Shown here piece by piece: positions 52,642-64,000 of a stretch of DNA of 64,000 bases. The notes under the pieces are model-generated. The model did no database searches. It saw only the letters and a list, made by a program, of their open reading frames with translations, and was not told where the DNA came from. The stretch is from Hydractinia symbiolongicarpus. Taxonomy: Eukaryota; Cnidaria; Hydrozoa; Anthoathecata; Hydractiniidae. Location of the stretch: contig NC_079886.1 of NCBI RefSeq assembly GCF_029227915.1, positions 12,049,501-12,113,500 of the forward strand, read 5' to 3'. A program made the translations under genes and the position numbers. Within the stretch, counting starts at the first letter, position 1; every line of letters begins with the position of its first letter.

Positions 52642-53623
52642 ATGGAAAAAGAAGAAAACCTAACGATTTCAGTTGAGCTAGTTAAAGATATATACAAAGA
52701 AATGTTTCTACAGCAACAAAAAGATATTTTGAAGATTATTAGTAGTAACAGGGCAATTCTGAACGACAGACTTGATAAAATGAAAAATGAACTAGAAGAA
52801 ATAAAAGAAACATGTACTTGCTTAAAAGATGAAAATAAAGACTTAAATCCAAAATTACAACAAACGAAGAAAGGATTAACAAATTGGAGGATGTAAAAAA
52901 AGATCTGGAGGAGAGTGTTACCGTAACACAAGAAATACAGGAAAAGAAAATTAAAGAATTGGAAAAAAGGGTAAAACACAGTAACCACGAAGAAGAGAAA
53001 GATAGAAAGAAATTTAGGCAGCTTGAAGATAGACAGAGACGGAACAACTTAAGGATCAGTGGGTTGCAGGAAAAAGATGTTGAGAGCTGGGATGACACGG
53101 AAAAGAAAGTTTTGGATCTATTTGAGAATAAGCTTGGAGTTGGAAATGTTGTTATTGAACGCGCGCATAGGATTGGAAAAAAGAACGAGGAGAAGGCAGA
53201 ACGAAACACTTATGACTAAGAAGATGTACAGAAACCACCAGCACGAACTATTGTTTTGAGGCTTCTAAATTATAAATCTAAGACCGAACTTTTAAAAAAT
53301 ACTAATAAACTCGCAGGGACAGGAATTTACATAAACGAAGACTTTCGTATGAAAACAAGAATGATTAGGAAGAAGCTGTTTGATGAGATGAAAACACACA
53401 GGGCGGAAAGAAAGTATGCTATAGTGTTATCAAACAAACTACAAAAACTTAGAATTCGACCCATTCCAGGGTAACGACACTGTACTTTTAAACGATTTCA
53501 CTAATCCAGACATAAATTTTTATAATAATGAGATAACTAGAAATGCAAAATATTATAATCCAAATACAAACAATCTTTCTACAGAAATAGATATAAAATC
53601 TTTTTCAATACTTCATCTTAATA
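52642..53623 (+). pseudogene. LINE ORF1 and first codons of ORF2
   Basis: ORFs 52642-52896, 52884-53219 and 53256-53474 are segments of one L1-like ORF1 protein: N-terminal coiled coil (LEEIKETCTCLKDENKDL), RRM-like start (QRRNNLRISGLQE), RAHRIGKK and the C-terminal domain (YKSKTELLKNTNKLAGTGI). Two frameshifts separate them. Downstream, 53475-53623 reads DFTNPDINFYNNEITRNA and then FSILHLN, the usual first strand of the ORF2 endonuclease. The element is cut off there by the second P-like copy. Confidence 0.65.
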
Positions 53624-53737
53624 CATAGTCACAAGAAAAAAAGATAGTCTAGTTGCGTGGACCGTCGGCATTGTTTACGCGAACTACTATCCTCAATCAG
53701 CCTGGGACGGCCCGCTCATCCTGCACAGAAGTTCAAA

Positions 53738-54933
53738 ATGGCTACTACCTACCTTGCAGGCGAAGATCTTGATGATTTATTTGAGTTACTTGAAGGCGGT
53801 TTTCTTGATGAAGATGTGGATTTTAATGTGGAATTAGATGCTGTGATAACGGAAGTGGAAGCTTACGAAGAAGTTGAGTATCCTTGTCAGGATTGTGATA
53901 AAATTTGTAAATCACAACGTGGCCTGACTAGACATCGCAATGTCAAACACACTACTGAAGTTACTCCTGAAATATCGACGAATGCTGGTCCTTCATTACC
54001 AAAACTTACTAAAGAAGAACAAATTTTGAAAAAGCTACACCCTTTGAAGTTGAAAGTACTTATCACGAAGAGTGCTGAGATATGCCTTGGTGATCAATGT
54101 TTACCCAAATCAACCAGGGAAGTGTTTCGTGATTTCAAAGTTTCTAATGATGATGCGGTCAAACTTTGGGAAAAACTGAAGCCAATCATTTGAAAGTATA
54201 ACGGTGATGCAGAAGATTTTTATGCAAACTTTTATGGTCTATTGAAAGATAACTTGTTTCCATCAAAATTTGAGGACACTACTTTGAGCAATATTATTCT
54301 AACAGAACTTGCAAATCATGTTTTAATTCATCTTTCGGGTAATGATAAAGTTGTCGATTCTGTAACTGAAGCTGTAACACCTATCTCGGAGAATGAAAAA
54401 AAAGCCTGCAATATGTGGCTGGATTTATCGTTCACAAGCTTTATACAAAATTCCGTTTTTCGAAAAAGTCTCAACAAAGTGAATTCAACAAACAGGCTGT
54501 ATCAATCCTACAAGCATGCAAAGTTGACTGTGATGATTCACAGACATTGATCAATATACGCGACCGTGGTGGCTTGTGGAGAGTGCACAAACAAATACAA
54601 GAACTTTTTCGAGAATGTGAATAAATGTTTCGGTTGAAAACTTCAAATTTCAGCACAACACTAAATTGTCAAGACCTTGTTAAAAATATGCTCAAAAACT
54701 GTTCTGTACTTTCCAATTTCAAAAGTGTCTGTTATACCATTGATCCACAAGTCAGTAAAGAAGTCAGTATGAATCTTCTGGAACACATGCTTACTATGTT
54801 TACAAGAGTTCGCAGCTTTTCCTATGCTAGAGACATACGTGAAAAACATAAAGCTGCTAAAAAACTTGCAAAGAAAAGATCATTGAGAACTGAAATTAAA
54901 AAAGCCAGTAGCAGCAAAGACATGGGTCACTGA
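53738..54933 (+). pseudogene. Accessory C2H2 gene of the P-like element, nearly full length
   Basis: The product has an acidic N-terminus (LAGEDLDDLFELLEGGF), a C2H2 zinc finger (CQDCDKICKSQRGLTRHRNVKH pattern, split here as CQDCD and TRHRNVKH), then LKVLITKSAEICLGDQCLP and DFYANFYGLLKDNLF. Next comes a block VAGFIVHKLYTKFRF, and a basic tail (YARDIREKHKAAKKLAKKRS). In-frame TGA at 54191, a frameshift near 54405 and TAA at 54622 disrupt it. It converges on the transposase gene of the same element. I do not recognise a named family; a DNA- or transposase-binding partner is inference. Confidence 0.65.
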
Positions 54934-55479
54934 TTCATCTAGCTCCAGGCATGAACTATAAAATCTGCCACAATGGCTATTTTTATAGCCACACATGTGA
55001 TAAAAAAACATTACACATGGCTAAAAATCACAATAAAAATTCATTCCTTTTTTTTTTTTTTTCTGGTTGAACTTCAGACAAAAATCAGGATCCCTCACAG
55101 TACGATTTAGAGGTGCCGTGTGAGAAATCCTGTTACTTCATTTACGGTCAATTTAAGATATCAGGATTCCTCTGATTTTCCTGTAAATATATGCGTGAGT
55201 AATTCTGACGCGTTTTGAAAAAGTGACAACATTGCAATTTTTCCATAGCTAATAGCTTTCACAAAATAATAGATAGATGGGACATAGAAAAAATAAACAT
55301 ACATACTCATCCAATAACCATCTCCTAAAGTGATCCAATGATAGAACAAAGCATCTCCAGTCCCACAATATAAAGAGAACTAGATAAAATTGCCAATTAA
55401 TAACATTTTTTCAAATGTGTGGCTATAAAAATAGCCGTTTTGTTGTGTGCTTCATTCAAAGTGTAGACATTTTTCTTTT

Positions 55480-56119
55480 TGGTAATGGGGTGTCATCTAT
55501 CATGTTGAATTTGCTACCACATCCTTGTACATTCCCAGCAATTGGTCTTACAGAAAATTGTGCTTTTATGGTATTGTCATTATATCCAACGTCTCTCACC
55601 GATCAATGAATATTTCAAATTTTGGGATGATGTGGTCTGGTGATAAACAAGTAACAACAACAAGTGAGTCTTGAGTGTCAATATGCCAACATCTACCCAA
55701 CGAGAGCTTTGAAACACGTTGACTGAAGTCAACAAAATTTCTATATATGGTGGTTGGAGAAGGTGGTGGTGAAAAATCTTGTAAAATTTGGAAATCTTCG
55801 CGTTTTTGTATGAAGTGTTCGATCGAGGTGGAGAGGCTAAGGTCGAAATATTGCCAGATTTTTGTGGAAGATTCAGATGTGGTAGTTCTCCTTCTTTCAA
55901 ACTTTTTCGAGTTGGGTAAACCCATATTTGATCCTCCGAGAAATGACGTTCACAAATAAACAATTTGAACGTGGAAATGCGACGTCTCAGCTCGTCATCT
56001 ACCTCCCTATATTTCGTGATGATATTGATGAGCTCCTTTCCCCATTTTTTGTTTACTTCATTATTTGGCAACGGAACTTTGAAAATACTGATGTCTTTAT
56101 TTCTCCTCGATACAGAGCA
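55480..56119 (-). pseudogene. Transposase remnant of P-like copy 2
   Basis: Only the THAP-finger region (without its first Cys pair) and the following linker remain (RNKDISIFKVPLPNNEVNKK, ICERHFSEDQIW). They are joined to the last ~40 codons of the tail (SVRDVGYNDNT at about 55600-55500). A one-base deletion near 55811, relative to copy 1, shifts the frame. The whole catalytic domain is deleted. Confidence 0.75.
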
Positions 56120-57007
56120 CTTAGTTATTTTATCATATCCCGTCCACCGCACTATATCTATAAAAAGAACATTACCTCATTATCCGCGCCACTCGTTGGC
56201 TAACAAACTAGCTATAGCAAATGTAAACAAAAATGGTAGAAACGTTGCGCGAATGTAGGATTAAAGCAAGTCAATCAAGGTTCACTCACAAAGAAACCAG
56301 CACACAAAAAAATGAAAATAAGTAGCATGTAATGTAGTAAGCTAGCTAGCTACATATGTATTATACGTAAGGTAAGTAACAATTTGATTTTGATTTTTAT
56401 GCTTTACTAAACATTACTAAACAGGATACTGTATGTGACTATTCGAAGCATCTTTATTATAAAAAAATACAGGTCCTATAGAATAACTAAAGGTTACATG
56501 TTTTGTGCTTGATATTATTGATGGATATTAATGATTTTTTTGTTTTATGTACACCACTACGTCTTGTCAAATGAGGGTAAATTACAAGAATAACAGAAAC
56601 ACATGCTATAATAAGGAAACACTCGACTTGCTATCACAACTGAATTACAAAAGATATTCGCAATTATACATACACAAACCTTGGCACAATACACAAAACG
56701 CTACGGACCACATCACGGGTAGTATGATGACACATATTGGACAGGCACGATCTGGTTTATTAATTTGTACCATGGTATTCCTTATATATTTTTAGTTTTC
56801 AGGGTAAAGTTTACATATGAATGACATTTCTTTTTCTCTGTTGTGGTAAAAAGGGAACGTAAAATATGCATTAGAGCCCTCTGCAGTCAAAGCCCTCTGC
56901 AGTCAAAGCTCACAACTAGTTCAGAGGGCTAATATTAGAAAGGCTGAATCGTTATATATACCTATTAATTTGTTTTTCTTCAGTTTGTTTATATATATTT
57001 GGAAAAA
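56120..57007 (+). other. Upstream region of the KDZ-like gene, with a small hairpin
   Basis: No supported gene. At 56871-56933 TTAGAGCCCTCTGCAG, a partial direct repeat and CAGAGGGCTAA form an inverted repeat around about 35 bp, possibly a decayed MITE end pair. The promoter of the downstream gene should lie here. Confidence 0.45.
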
Positions 57008-60000
57008 ATGGAACAGCATGTTGAGTCCATGTTAGAAGAGTCCAGGAACCATGACCTATGTAAGCTATAGTTTAATTTGTGACTCCAATCGATTTAATTA
57101 TAGTTAATCATACTAGGCTATATTTTACATATTTTTTTTTTCTTTAACCTTATATGAAGAACATCACAATACTTCTTTCAAACGAAACATTGAAGTTGTT
57201 TTGACTCAAAAACATATTTAATTTTTTTCTCTCAGCTTCGGATGATGAAGATACAGAAAAGAAGATTGATGGTCTAGATAAGAATGTGGCAAGCATTTGC
57301 AATGTGCAGTGTGTTGGACAACATTTGCCTAAGTTATTAAATGATTTCACTACTGTTGCTCATGTTGTAGAAGTTGAAAATATGTCTTCAGTTGCTAATG
57401 TTGAAGAAGTAATAACATTAAACACAAACAATCAACATCATGCAAATGTGAGTAATGTGATCGATTATCATAGGTACTGAAAAAAATACGAAATTTCAAC
57501 AATTGTTATATACAACAACAACAATTCAACAACACATGTTTAGTTTAAATAAGATTGATTATTACTACCGACCTTTGAATACTAATATTTTGATTTATCC
57601 AATTATTTCAGGTTGAAGTTTCCATGTCTCTGCAGCCACAAAATTCATGTATAGATAGTGGTCCAAGAATAAGTCAGGTGGGTGTTGTTAAAGTAGTTTC
57701 AGCATATATTTAATATCTATAAATGACATATTTGATTTTTTCTTTCATTTTCTATTCAGAGAAATGTAGAAAGATGTACTGCAAACTTGGTATATGTATG
57801 TCCTATAGCTGAGAATGGTATGTTTTGTCAGTTTCCAATTATCATGCATATGCTTATTTAGCCTTGTAGAGGAGCATGTATATGTTGTTGCATATAATGG
57901 TGTGTGTGAAATTATATTGATGAAAGTCTGGTTTGTACATAACATTTTAAATAGAAATTTAATGAATCAATCTTTTGTGTTTCTCTATCACAAATTTGAG
58001 TATTTTTAATAGTTGTAATATCTATTGTGTTCACTAGATACCCAAATTCATAGCATTCAGAGAAGTTTTCACAACATAAATATGTGTAAAGAGGCAATGA
58101 TATTAGATGTTGATTTCAGCACTGTGTTAATTGATGTTTTAAAGAAGAGGAAGAATATTTTAGATACAGAAGATTGCCTTTTGGCTATGGCAGCATCTGA
58201 CTTACTGTGTTGTGCTTTTTATGTCAGTTTCATTGACATTACCTTGTCAAATGTACAATACAGAGTGGTTCGTTATTTCGAATTTGGAAGCGTTAAAGGT
58301 TTTTTTAATAATGTTTTACTTAAAAAGATAAACTCATCCTGTTGTGCACCTATACTTCCATATGCAGTTTATACCAAAGTGGATGTAGAAGCAAAAAAAC
58401 ATTATGATATTTCATTATTTACATCACGAAGAAAAAGTTAGTTCTTTATATGTAGTTTTAATAGTTTAAATATCATATTTTATTTGAATTTGTAAAAGGA
58501 ATTTGCTTATTTTTTATTGTTACTGACTATATATATATAACTGGGTTTTATAAGTTCTATTTTAAAACACTCTTTAGTATCTCAAAGAAATCCTCAGGAG
58601 ATGGCATACATACGCCACACAAAGATAAATAAAACGAATTTATCCAAATCGTTTAGTGGAATTGTATCATCCGTTAATGGGGAGTCAATACAATGTGTTA
58701 AAGCTGCTGTGTTTGTTATGCATAAAAATCAACAATTTGAAGGTTCAAACGATAGTAAAAAGTATGTATATTTTCTTCACTGTATAGTTTTTATTTTAAT
58801 TACAAAATCATTGAACTCAGTATTTTTTATATATTTGGAAAATTACTGTCTAAACCATGAACCAAGGTTCTTACACAACTATAATGTTTTTTTCACAGAA
58901 TATTCATGAGTTCTCCAACTATCTGGGAGGAATTGGAAGTGCAACTGTTGAATTTTCGCATGGCTTCATCCACCAAAAATAATTATCCTGCCTTCAATTC
59001 TTCTTTTTCATCAACTTTATCGCTACAGCAACAATTTCAGTTGATATCGTCAATACCGAACTATCATAAATGGTCTTGGTACTTAGAAAAAAATAATGAT
59101 GTAAGATTGGAACAAAAGTTTTCCAATTCTTGTCGACGTTTTCCTGGTTCACCTAGAAATAGGATAATTCAAGCTGTGAAGTACAGATTGGATTCTCAAC
59201 TGATTGTATATTCTATTATCAAAACCTTGCATTCTGAATTCTCTGAAATACCATACAAAGCTATAAAATCCCATCATAGCCAAGTGAAAAAAGAAAGAAC
59301 AAGTAAGAGAAAGCATAATCATGTAGCAGGTAAGAAATTTACTGTACTGTAATTGCTTTTTTTAGAAACTTGAATTTGTACTATTAATATAGGTAAGGAA
59401 ATTAGTAAAGAGGTTTTTTTTTTTGATGTGTGTTTGTTTTATATTTCTGTTAAAGGAAAAGTGTATAATGTTATGTATATTAAGATGTTAGGTAAGACAG
59501 CACACTTCTAAGAAACACGTATGAGTAGGAGTTGTAAATATTTGCTACCTTTGGTAATACAGTTAATCAAAACGACGATGAGGATGGTGATGTCAATTCT
59601 GATGAAAATATGGCAGAGGAAATAATTAACAATGATTCAACTCCTGTGTTCCGTTCAACTCTTAAGGAGTCTCTTTACAGATTCTTTTGTGGTGAAATTT
59701 TCACGAAAGGTGTTTGTAAGTGGAGAATAAAAACGGCAGCTCAGCAAACAGTCATCATGAATGATTATGATAGTGAAACAGGAAATTTTCTGGTATGTTT
59801 AGAAAGAATGCTACACATGTTACTACTAGCCGTGTACAATCCTTTTTGAGTTTCTTTAGTGTAAAATATCGATCGTTTGTTGTTGTAGGCGTATTCCTTT
59901 GTTCATGTTTCGATATCAATGCTTGGTACTACGCAGACTGATCATTGTACCTGTAAAATATTCTCAACCTGCCAGACGGAGAATGTTCCAACATGCTGTC

Positions 60001-62681
60001 ACTGCCGTTTATTGAATGAGTTATTACAATTCAATACGTCAAATGTTCTTCCACCACACATAAGTAAAGAGGTAATTTTCAATAAAATCGGCATTCAACA
60101 CACTAAAAAAATATATTAACAGCAAAGAAAGATTACGTTTGAATCTTTCTCAGCCTCATATCAGTTAATAATCATACTTTTTTTTTTGTTCAAATTTGTA
60201 ATATTCGAAAGATTAGTTTGCATAATTTCTGTTATACTGTTTAGAGTATCGAAGAAAGTATGTATTACTGTGTAGAACCAGTAATTCCCTTGAAACCAAA
60301 AGTCGGTGTCAAGAAATTTTCTATTGCGGCGAATGGTGTTGCAGAGATTGTATCCATCTTTACAGTAGAAAACACGTCTCGGAAGGTGGTGCAATGTCAT
60401 TCGTCTGTGTGCAACATGAGAAAAGGAAGTAAACGAGAAATTAAATCTTTGGAAGATAGTTCAGAATTGTGCGTCCACTTGGCAACATTTAGAAAGTTCT
60501 ACCTCAATAATCGCGAGATATTTTCGGAAGATGATCTAGGTGAACATATCTACTTACCAGATAAAAAGGTACTATATTCTATTTTTTTGTTTGCTAATGA
60601 AAGTACTTGCGTAAATGCTTCTTTTCAGTTATTGAAAGAGGAGTGAATTGATAACAAAAGCATATTTTTGCTAAAATTTCGAATACAATATTTTTTTTCT
60701 CCAGTGGGAAAATGTATTCGATGTCTGGATTATGGGCTTTTGGAAAGAGATCGCCAAGTACACAAGTAGTCGATAGAAATCAATATAATGAAAAATTGAG
60801 AGAATGTATTGCAAAGCGGGACGATATCAAGGAAGAAGATGTGTTGATGTTTAAGCCTGGTATTCCGTCTGGGACCTGTGATTGTAAGGTTGGTGTATAT
60901 AATTTTGATCTATATCGGTCAAGTCCATTAGAACTGTTACAATATATTCATTTATCAACTGTTAAGTCTTAATTTTAAGATAATTCAGGTTGGCTGGATA
61001 TCGATTCAAAAACCAGATGGTATTTTGGAGGTGGTGGGAAACACGACATTGTATTTGGAGCGAGGTGTCGTCGGTGCCACAGTGTATAAGCGGTTCTGCC
61101 TGAATGGATCGTGTACTATCACGTGGACCGGAGAAGAAGAGTGTATATATCGATCGTCAACAAAAGTATGTGCGGGATACGAAATTGGGTGGGAATTTGT
61201 AGAAGCTGTGAATAATGGCAAAATGACTTTTAACGGTTTCACCAAATTTATGAGCAGTCGATATCAGAGACGTTCGTTAAATAGTAAATTTTTGAGTGTG
61301 TCTGCGTTTATTAATTGGTGGTTTGGATGGGCATCACATATGGAAATAGACTTTCGTCAGACATGTACAGGTTGCGATGGCCATTCACCATTACTTGCTT
61401 GTGATGGTACTAAAGTTGGCATTGGATTTAAGAACGCGTTCGTCGAACCGATCGAAACGATTCATAGTGGTGAGGTAATTCAAACGCCTTTAAAAAGATT
61501 CGACCGCTGTTTCATCATTAATAAACCTGATAACCCGCCATCTTATTATCGGCGCATCAGAAAACACCTAACTGATGTTTGTTACAAAATTTTGGAGCCT
61601 TCTATCAGTTTAATCATACCCGACTGGTTGTCTCTCGCTGAAGTATTGAGAAGTGCGATGCCGTCTGCGGCCTTGAGAGTATTCGACAGAATGCTTTCTG
61701 AAGAAATAGGTGCTGTTGAAAAACGAGCTATCGCTTATTTGTTTAAACAGTTATCCTATGATAGTTGTGTCGACGTCATAGTTCCATTTTGTGCAGTGGA
61801 TGAGTTAATTCAATTTGTTCAAGAAATCAATTCTGGTGGTTCTTCATTGTCACATGTGTCAGATTTTCTTTATAAACAGCAATATTTTAATCGAGCTGTA
61901 ACAGATGCCATAATTTCGTCAGCACAGCAACTACCTAATGGGTTACCATCGGACGATTTGTTGGAACTGTTACTGTATTTAGCGTTGTTCGTAAAATCCA
62001 TACACAGTAATAACATACCTCCTGAGTCACCTGCTGCGATCGAGCACTCTTATAACCCTGCGAAGTACGGACGTGCACTTTACTTTACCAATCACGGCAG
62101 ACAAATCAGGTCCATGAGAAAGTTCACCATTGACAAGGACAGCAGCAAGAGTGTTGCGAATTACGATGATGTGCCAACAGAAATGTGCAATAAAGTATTC
62201 CCACAAGTCTCGAAGAGTGGGATGACGTTCGTTTTTTTTTGGTTTTGTCCATTGCATGGACACTGTTTCGGCTTCCGTGTAATTCCTGGCAGTGAAGGAC
62301 GTAAAGATGTGAATGCTTCACTGTATACACATGCTGAAGTCGCTCCGTCTGTTCTTTTCTACGATCACGCTTGCAGTCTCAGCGAATACGTTAAAAATCG
62401 TGAATCTGGATTTTTTCAAAACACTAGATTTTATCACGATGTATTTCACGGTTATACACACAAATGCACTTCCGCTTTTCGATCAAATGGCATCCATGGT
62501 TTTTCATCTGCGAACACATCTATATGTGAACAATGCTATCCAACGTATTAAGTCTTCCGTTAAACTGATGAGTCAGACTCACTTCATGTTTTATCTCCAA
62601 TTTTTTATTTATCAATGGAACATGTCCCGATTAGAAAACTTTGAGAGGCGTTCAAAAATTGCTCGTCTTGGTAGTGAATGA
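57008..62681 (+). CDS. KDZ-like transposase gene (HMGXB3-like architecture), twelve exons
   Basis: Exons: 57008-57059, 57236-57447, 57612-57677, 57760-57817, 58038-58436, 58578-58761, 58899-59329, 59563-59792, 59889-60071, 60245-60568, 60705-60888, 60989-62681. All have GT donors and AG acceptors and all join phases agree. After an acidic, variable start come a SWIM-like Cys/His region (QCHSSVC...LCVHL, exon 10) and a CxC-like region (CDCK|VGWISI...CIYRS). The KDZ-type core follows: LLACDGTKVGIGF (Asp), LFYDHACSLSEYV (Asp), HDVFHGYTHKC, NTSICEQ (Glu). Two lesions are seen: a 1-nt shift in exon 11 between WENVFD and SGLWAFGK, and one at about 62535 after ICEQ, with the tail (LMSQTHFMFYLQFFIYQW) in another frame. 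It is either a recent pseudogene or a gene with sequence errors. Confidence 0.65.
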
Positions 62682-62719
62682 AAATAACAATATAACATGT
62701 AGCTGGGATGCTAATAAAA

Positions 62720-63165
62720 ATTCCGAACTCTTTCCTCTGGAAATGTGGTTTTAGTCCCGAAATTCAACAAAACAAGACAAACGGAGTGCGAATTACGAAC
62801 GGTATCATGGTCTAGTATTCGATTCCGAACTTTTTCCTCTGAAAATGTGGTTTTAGTCCCGAAATTAAACGAAACAAGACAAACGGAGTGCGAATTACGA
62901 ACAGTATCATGGTCTAGTATTCAATTCCGAACTTTTTCCTCTGAAAATGTGGTTTTAGACCCGAAATTCAACGAAACAAGACAAACGAAGTGCGAATTAC
63001 GAACGGTATCATGGTCTAGTATTCGATTCCCAACTTTTTCCTCTGAAAAGGTGGTTTTAGTCCCGAAATTAAACGAAACAAGACAAACTGAGTGCGAATT
63101 ACGAACGGTATCGTGGTCTAGTATTCGAGTCCGAACTTTTTCCTCGGAAAATGTGTTTTCAGTAA
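62720..63165 (+). repeat. 102-bp minisatellite, about 4.5 copies
   Basis: Units begin ATTCCGAACTTTTTCCTCTG at about 62721, 62821, 62923, 63025 and 63127 and contain GAAACAAGACAAACGGAGTG and ACGGTATCATGGTCTAG. As 102 is a multiple of three and no unit has a stop in one frame, an ORF (62745-63194) runs through it, but nothing suggests it is a protein gene. Confidence 0.85.
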
Positions 63166-63193
63166 CTAAATTTACTAAAACAGCTGTATTTTA

Positions 63194-63837
63194 AGGCGAT
63201 TTTCCATCAAGTGGTCCAAAACGCGCTGAGCGTAGGCGGCTATTGTCTAAAACAATAGCCGCTTATAAATCCGCTTCGAATGTTACTTTTTGATTTCCAC
63301 TTGTCAAAAGCAGCAAAAAATGCGCGTACACTTTTACACGACAAAAATATGTAAAAACATGAATGTTCAAAGTAGAAAATTATTGCTGTTTAAGAAAATA
63401 AATCTTCTCAAACTATTCTTATTGCTGAATGAGAAAAAAGAAAAGAAAACAATGAAGTATGCAAAAAAGTTTTGGATAAGATGGCTGTATTAAGAACGAA
63501 AACTAAAGGGAGAATTCAATGTTCTCCTTCAACATCTGAAATTGTATGACAGTCAATTTATTTCAGTAGTTTCGTATGTCACCAACTAAACTGGAAACTG
63601 TTTTTTATTGGTTTGCTCCTTTGATTACAAAAAATGAAACAGAGATGAGAAAAATGATTGTTTTGATGGGTTTTTGCAAAAAGTTGTTCATATCACGTGG
63701 CCTTGGAACATTTTATTTGGATAGCGCTTTGAAGACGAGCGTGAAAGTCGAAGTAGAGTCGACGAGCGGGTTTGTGACTGAAATAACAATAGCAGCCACG
63801 CTCAGCGCGTTTTGGAACGCCTAGTGGAAATTCGGCT
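63194..63837. mobile_element. MITE with TTA target duplication
   Basis: It starts AGGCGATTTTCCATCAAGTG and ends with an imperfect reverse complement (CTAGTGGAAATTCGGCT); both arms reach CCAAAACGCGCTGAGCG. TTA flanks both ends (63191-63193 and 63838-63840). A 3-bp TWA duplication and AGGC..TTTCCA ends indicate a PIF/Harbinger-type non-autonomous element. An 82-codon ORF inside (63576-63824) has no recognisable domain. Confidence 0.75.
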
Positions 63838-63840
63838 TTA

Positions 63841-64000
63841 CGTGTATGGATTGCAGTAAATTATCTCCCTAAATGTTTATTTTCAAAGGACGACTTTACT
63901 GAAACAACTTTATTTCTTATGTATGGATTGCTTCTTAATTCGGGTAAATTATCTCCCTAAATGTTTTTTTTCAAACACCAAATTTACTAAAACAACTGAA
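63841..64000 (+). repeat. Tandem repeat of ~85 bp, running to the window end
   Basis: TGTATGGATTGC...TAAATTATCTCCCTAAATG...TTTACT(G/A)AAACAACT occurs twice, and a part (AATTTACTAAAACAGCTG) lies just left of the MITE at 63168-63186. The MITE therefore seems to have inserted into a tandem array that continues beyond the window. Confidence 0.65.

Larger units (their letters stand above)
53624..56119. mobile_element. P-like element copy 2, right end lost
   Basis: It begins CATAGTCACAAGAAAAAAAG exactly like copy 1 and matches it through the convergent-gene region. It then jumps at 55603 from the transposase tail (CTCTCACCGAT) to the THAP exon (CGATCAATGAATATTTC), using CGAT microhomology. The match ends at GAGCA (56119), about 250 bp short of the right terminal repeat, so no right end or target duplication exists. 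It interrupts a LINE at the ORF2 start. Confidence 0.85.

Noticed and set aside
52596-53209. Minus-strand Phe/Ser-rich ORFs resembling membrane proteins
   Set aside because: They are antisense shadows of the Lys/Glu-rich LINE ORF1 on the plus strand.
60589-60646. Alternative exon continuing exon 10 past 60568
   Set aside because: Reading through is open but ends at a stop, and the donor at 60569 followed by the acceptor at 60704 leads to the conserved WENVFD block.
62745-63194. 149-codon ORF as a protein gene
   Set aside because: It is simply the in-frame reading of a 102-bp minisatellite with no start context, domain or splice evidence.

Overview
The window looks like transposon-dense metazoan nuclear DNA. 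Reading frames are broken by GT-AG introns, intergenic DNA is AT-rich, and nearly every recognisable protein belongs to a eukaryotic mobile element: THAP/DDE transposases, DIRS-type tyrosine-recombinase retrotransposons, a Polinton/Maverick, Helitron-like repeats, P-like elements, a pogo-like element, LINEs and a KDZ-like transposase gene. This repertoire and the YqaJ-PHD and HIRAN-like proteins suggest a marine invertebrate, most likely a cnidarian (possibly hydrozoan). That is inference from family knowledge; no ribosomal or mitochondrial marker is present.

Layout. 1-2234: the 3' end of a YqaJ nuclease + PHD-finger gene facing a two-exon THAP/DDE transposase gene. 3723-3957: a palindromic MITE. 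4191-8953: DIRS-like retrotransposon A on the minus strand (gag, RT, RNase H, tyrosine recombinase), its recombinase split by a 719-bp MITE with a TAA target duplication. 9075-16345: a decayed Polinton with integrase, double-jelly-roll major capsid protein, penton-like protein and several small conserved ORFs; no polymerase, ATPase or protease is visible. 16600-17544: Helitron-like repeats joined head to tail. 18115-18665: a 127-bp satellite. 18756-23345: a complete-ended P-like element with a THAP transposase and a convergent second gene; its right end plus flank is tandemly duplicated to 24311.

24464-33438: the best candidate host gene, four exons with matching splice phases, encoding a TFIIS N-terminal-domain protein of about 713 residues. 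Intron 1 carries an array of 23 short inverted repeats with the core CCTGA-GCG-TCAGG, a 0.5-kb internally deleted derivative of a retrotransposon found in full at 40612-46615, and a LINE 3' end. 35413-38382: a pogo-like DNA transposon with an apparent HIRAN-domain cargo gene. 40612-46615: tyrosine-recombinase retrotransposon B, containing a LINE insertion. 47481-51479: DIRS-like element C with inverted terminal repeats and an internal complementary region. 51500-52440: a second head-to-tail Helitron-like array. 52642-53623: the 5' half of a LINE, interrupted by a second P-like copy (53624-56119) whose deletions are complementary to those of the first copy.

57008-62681: a twelve-exon gene for a KDZ-like transposase protein with SWIM-like and CxC-like Cys/His regions; all exon phases match but two frameshifts are present. 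The window ends in a 102-bp minisatellite, a 644-bp MITE with TTA target duplication, and further tandem repeats. Most elements are inactive copies. The nesting gives a relative chronology: MITE after DIRS A, LINE after element B, P-like element after LINE.
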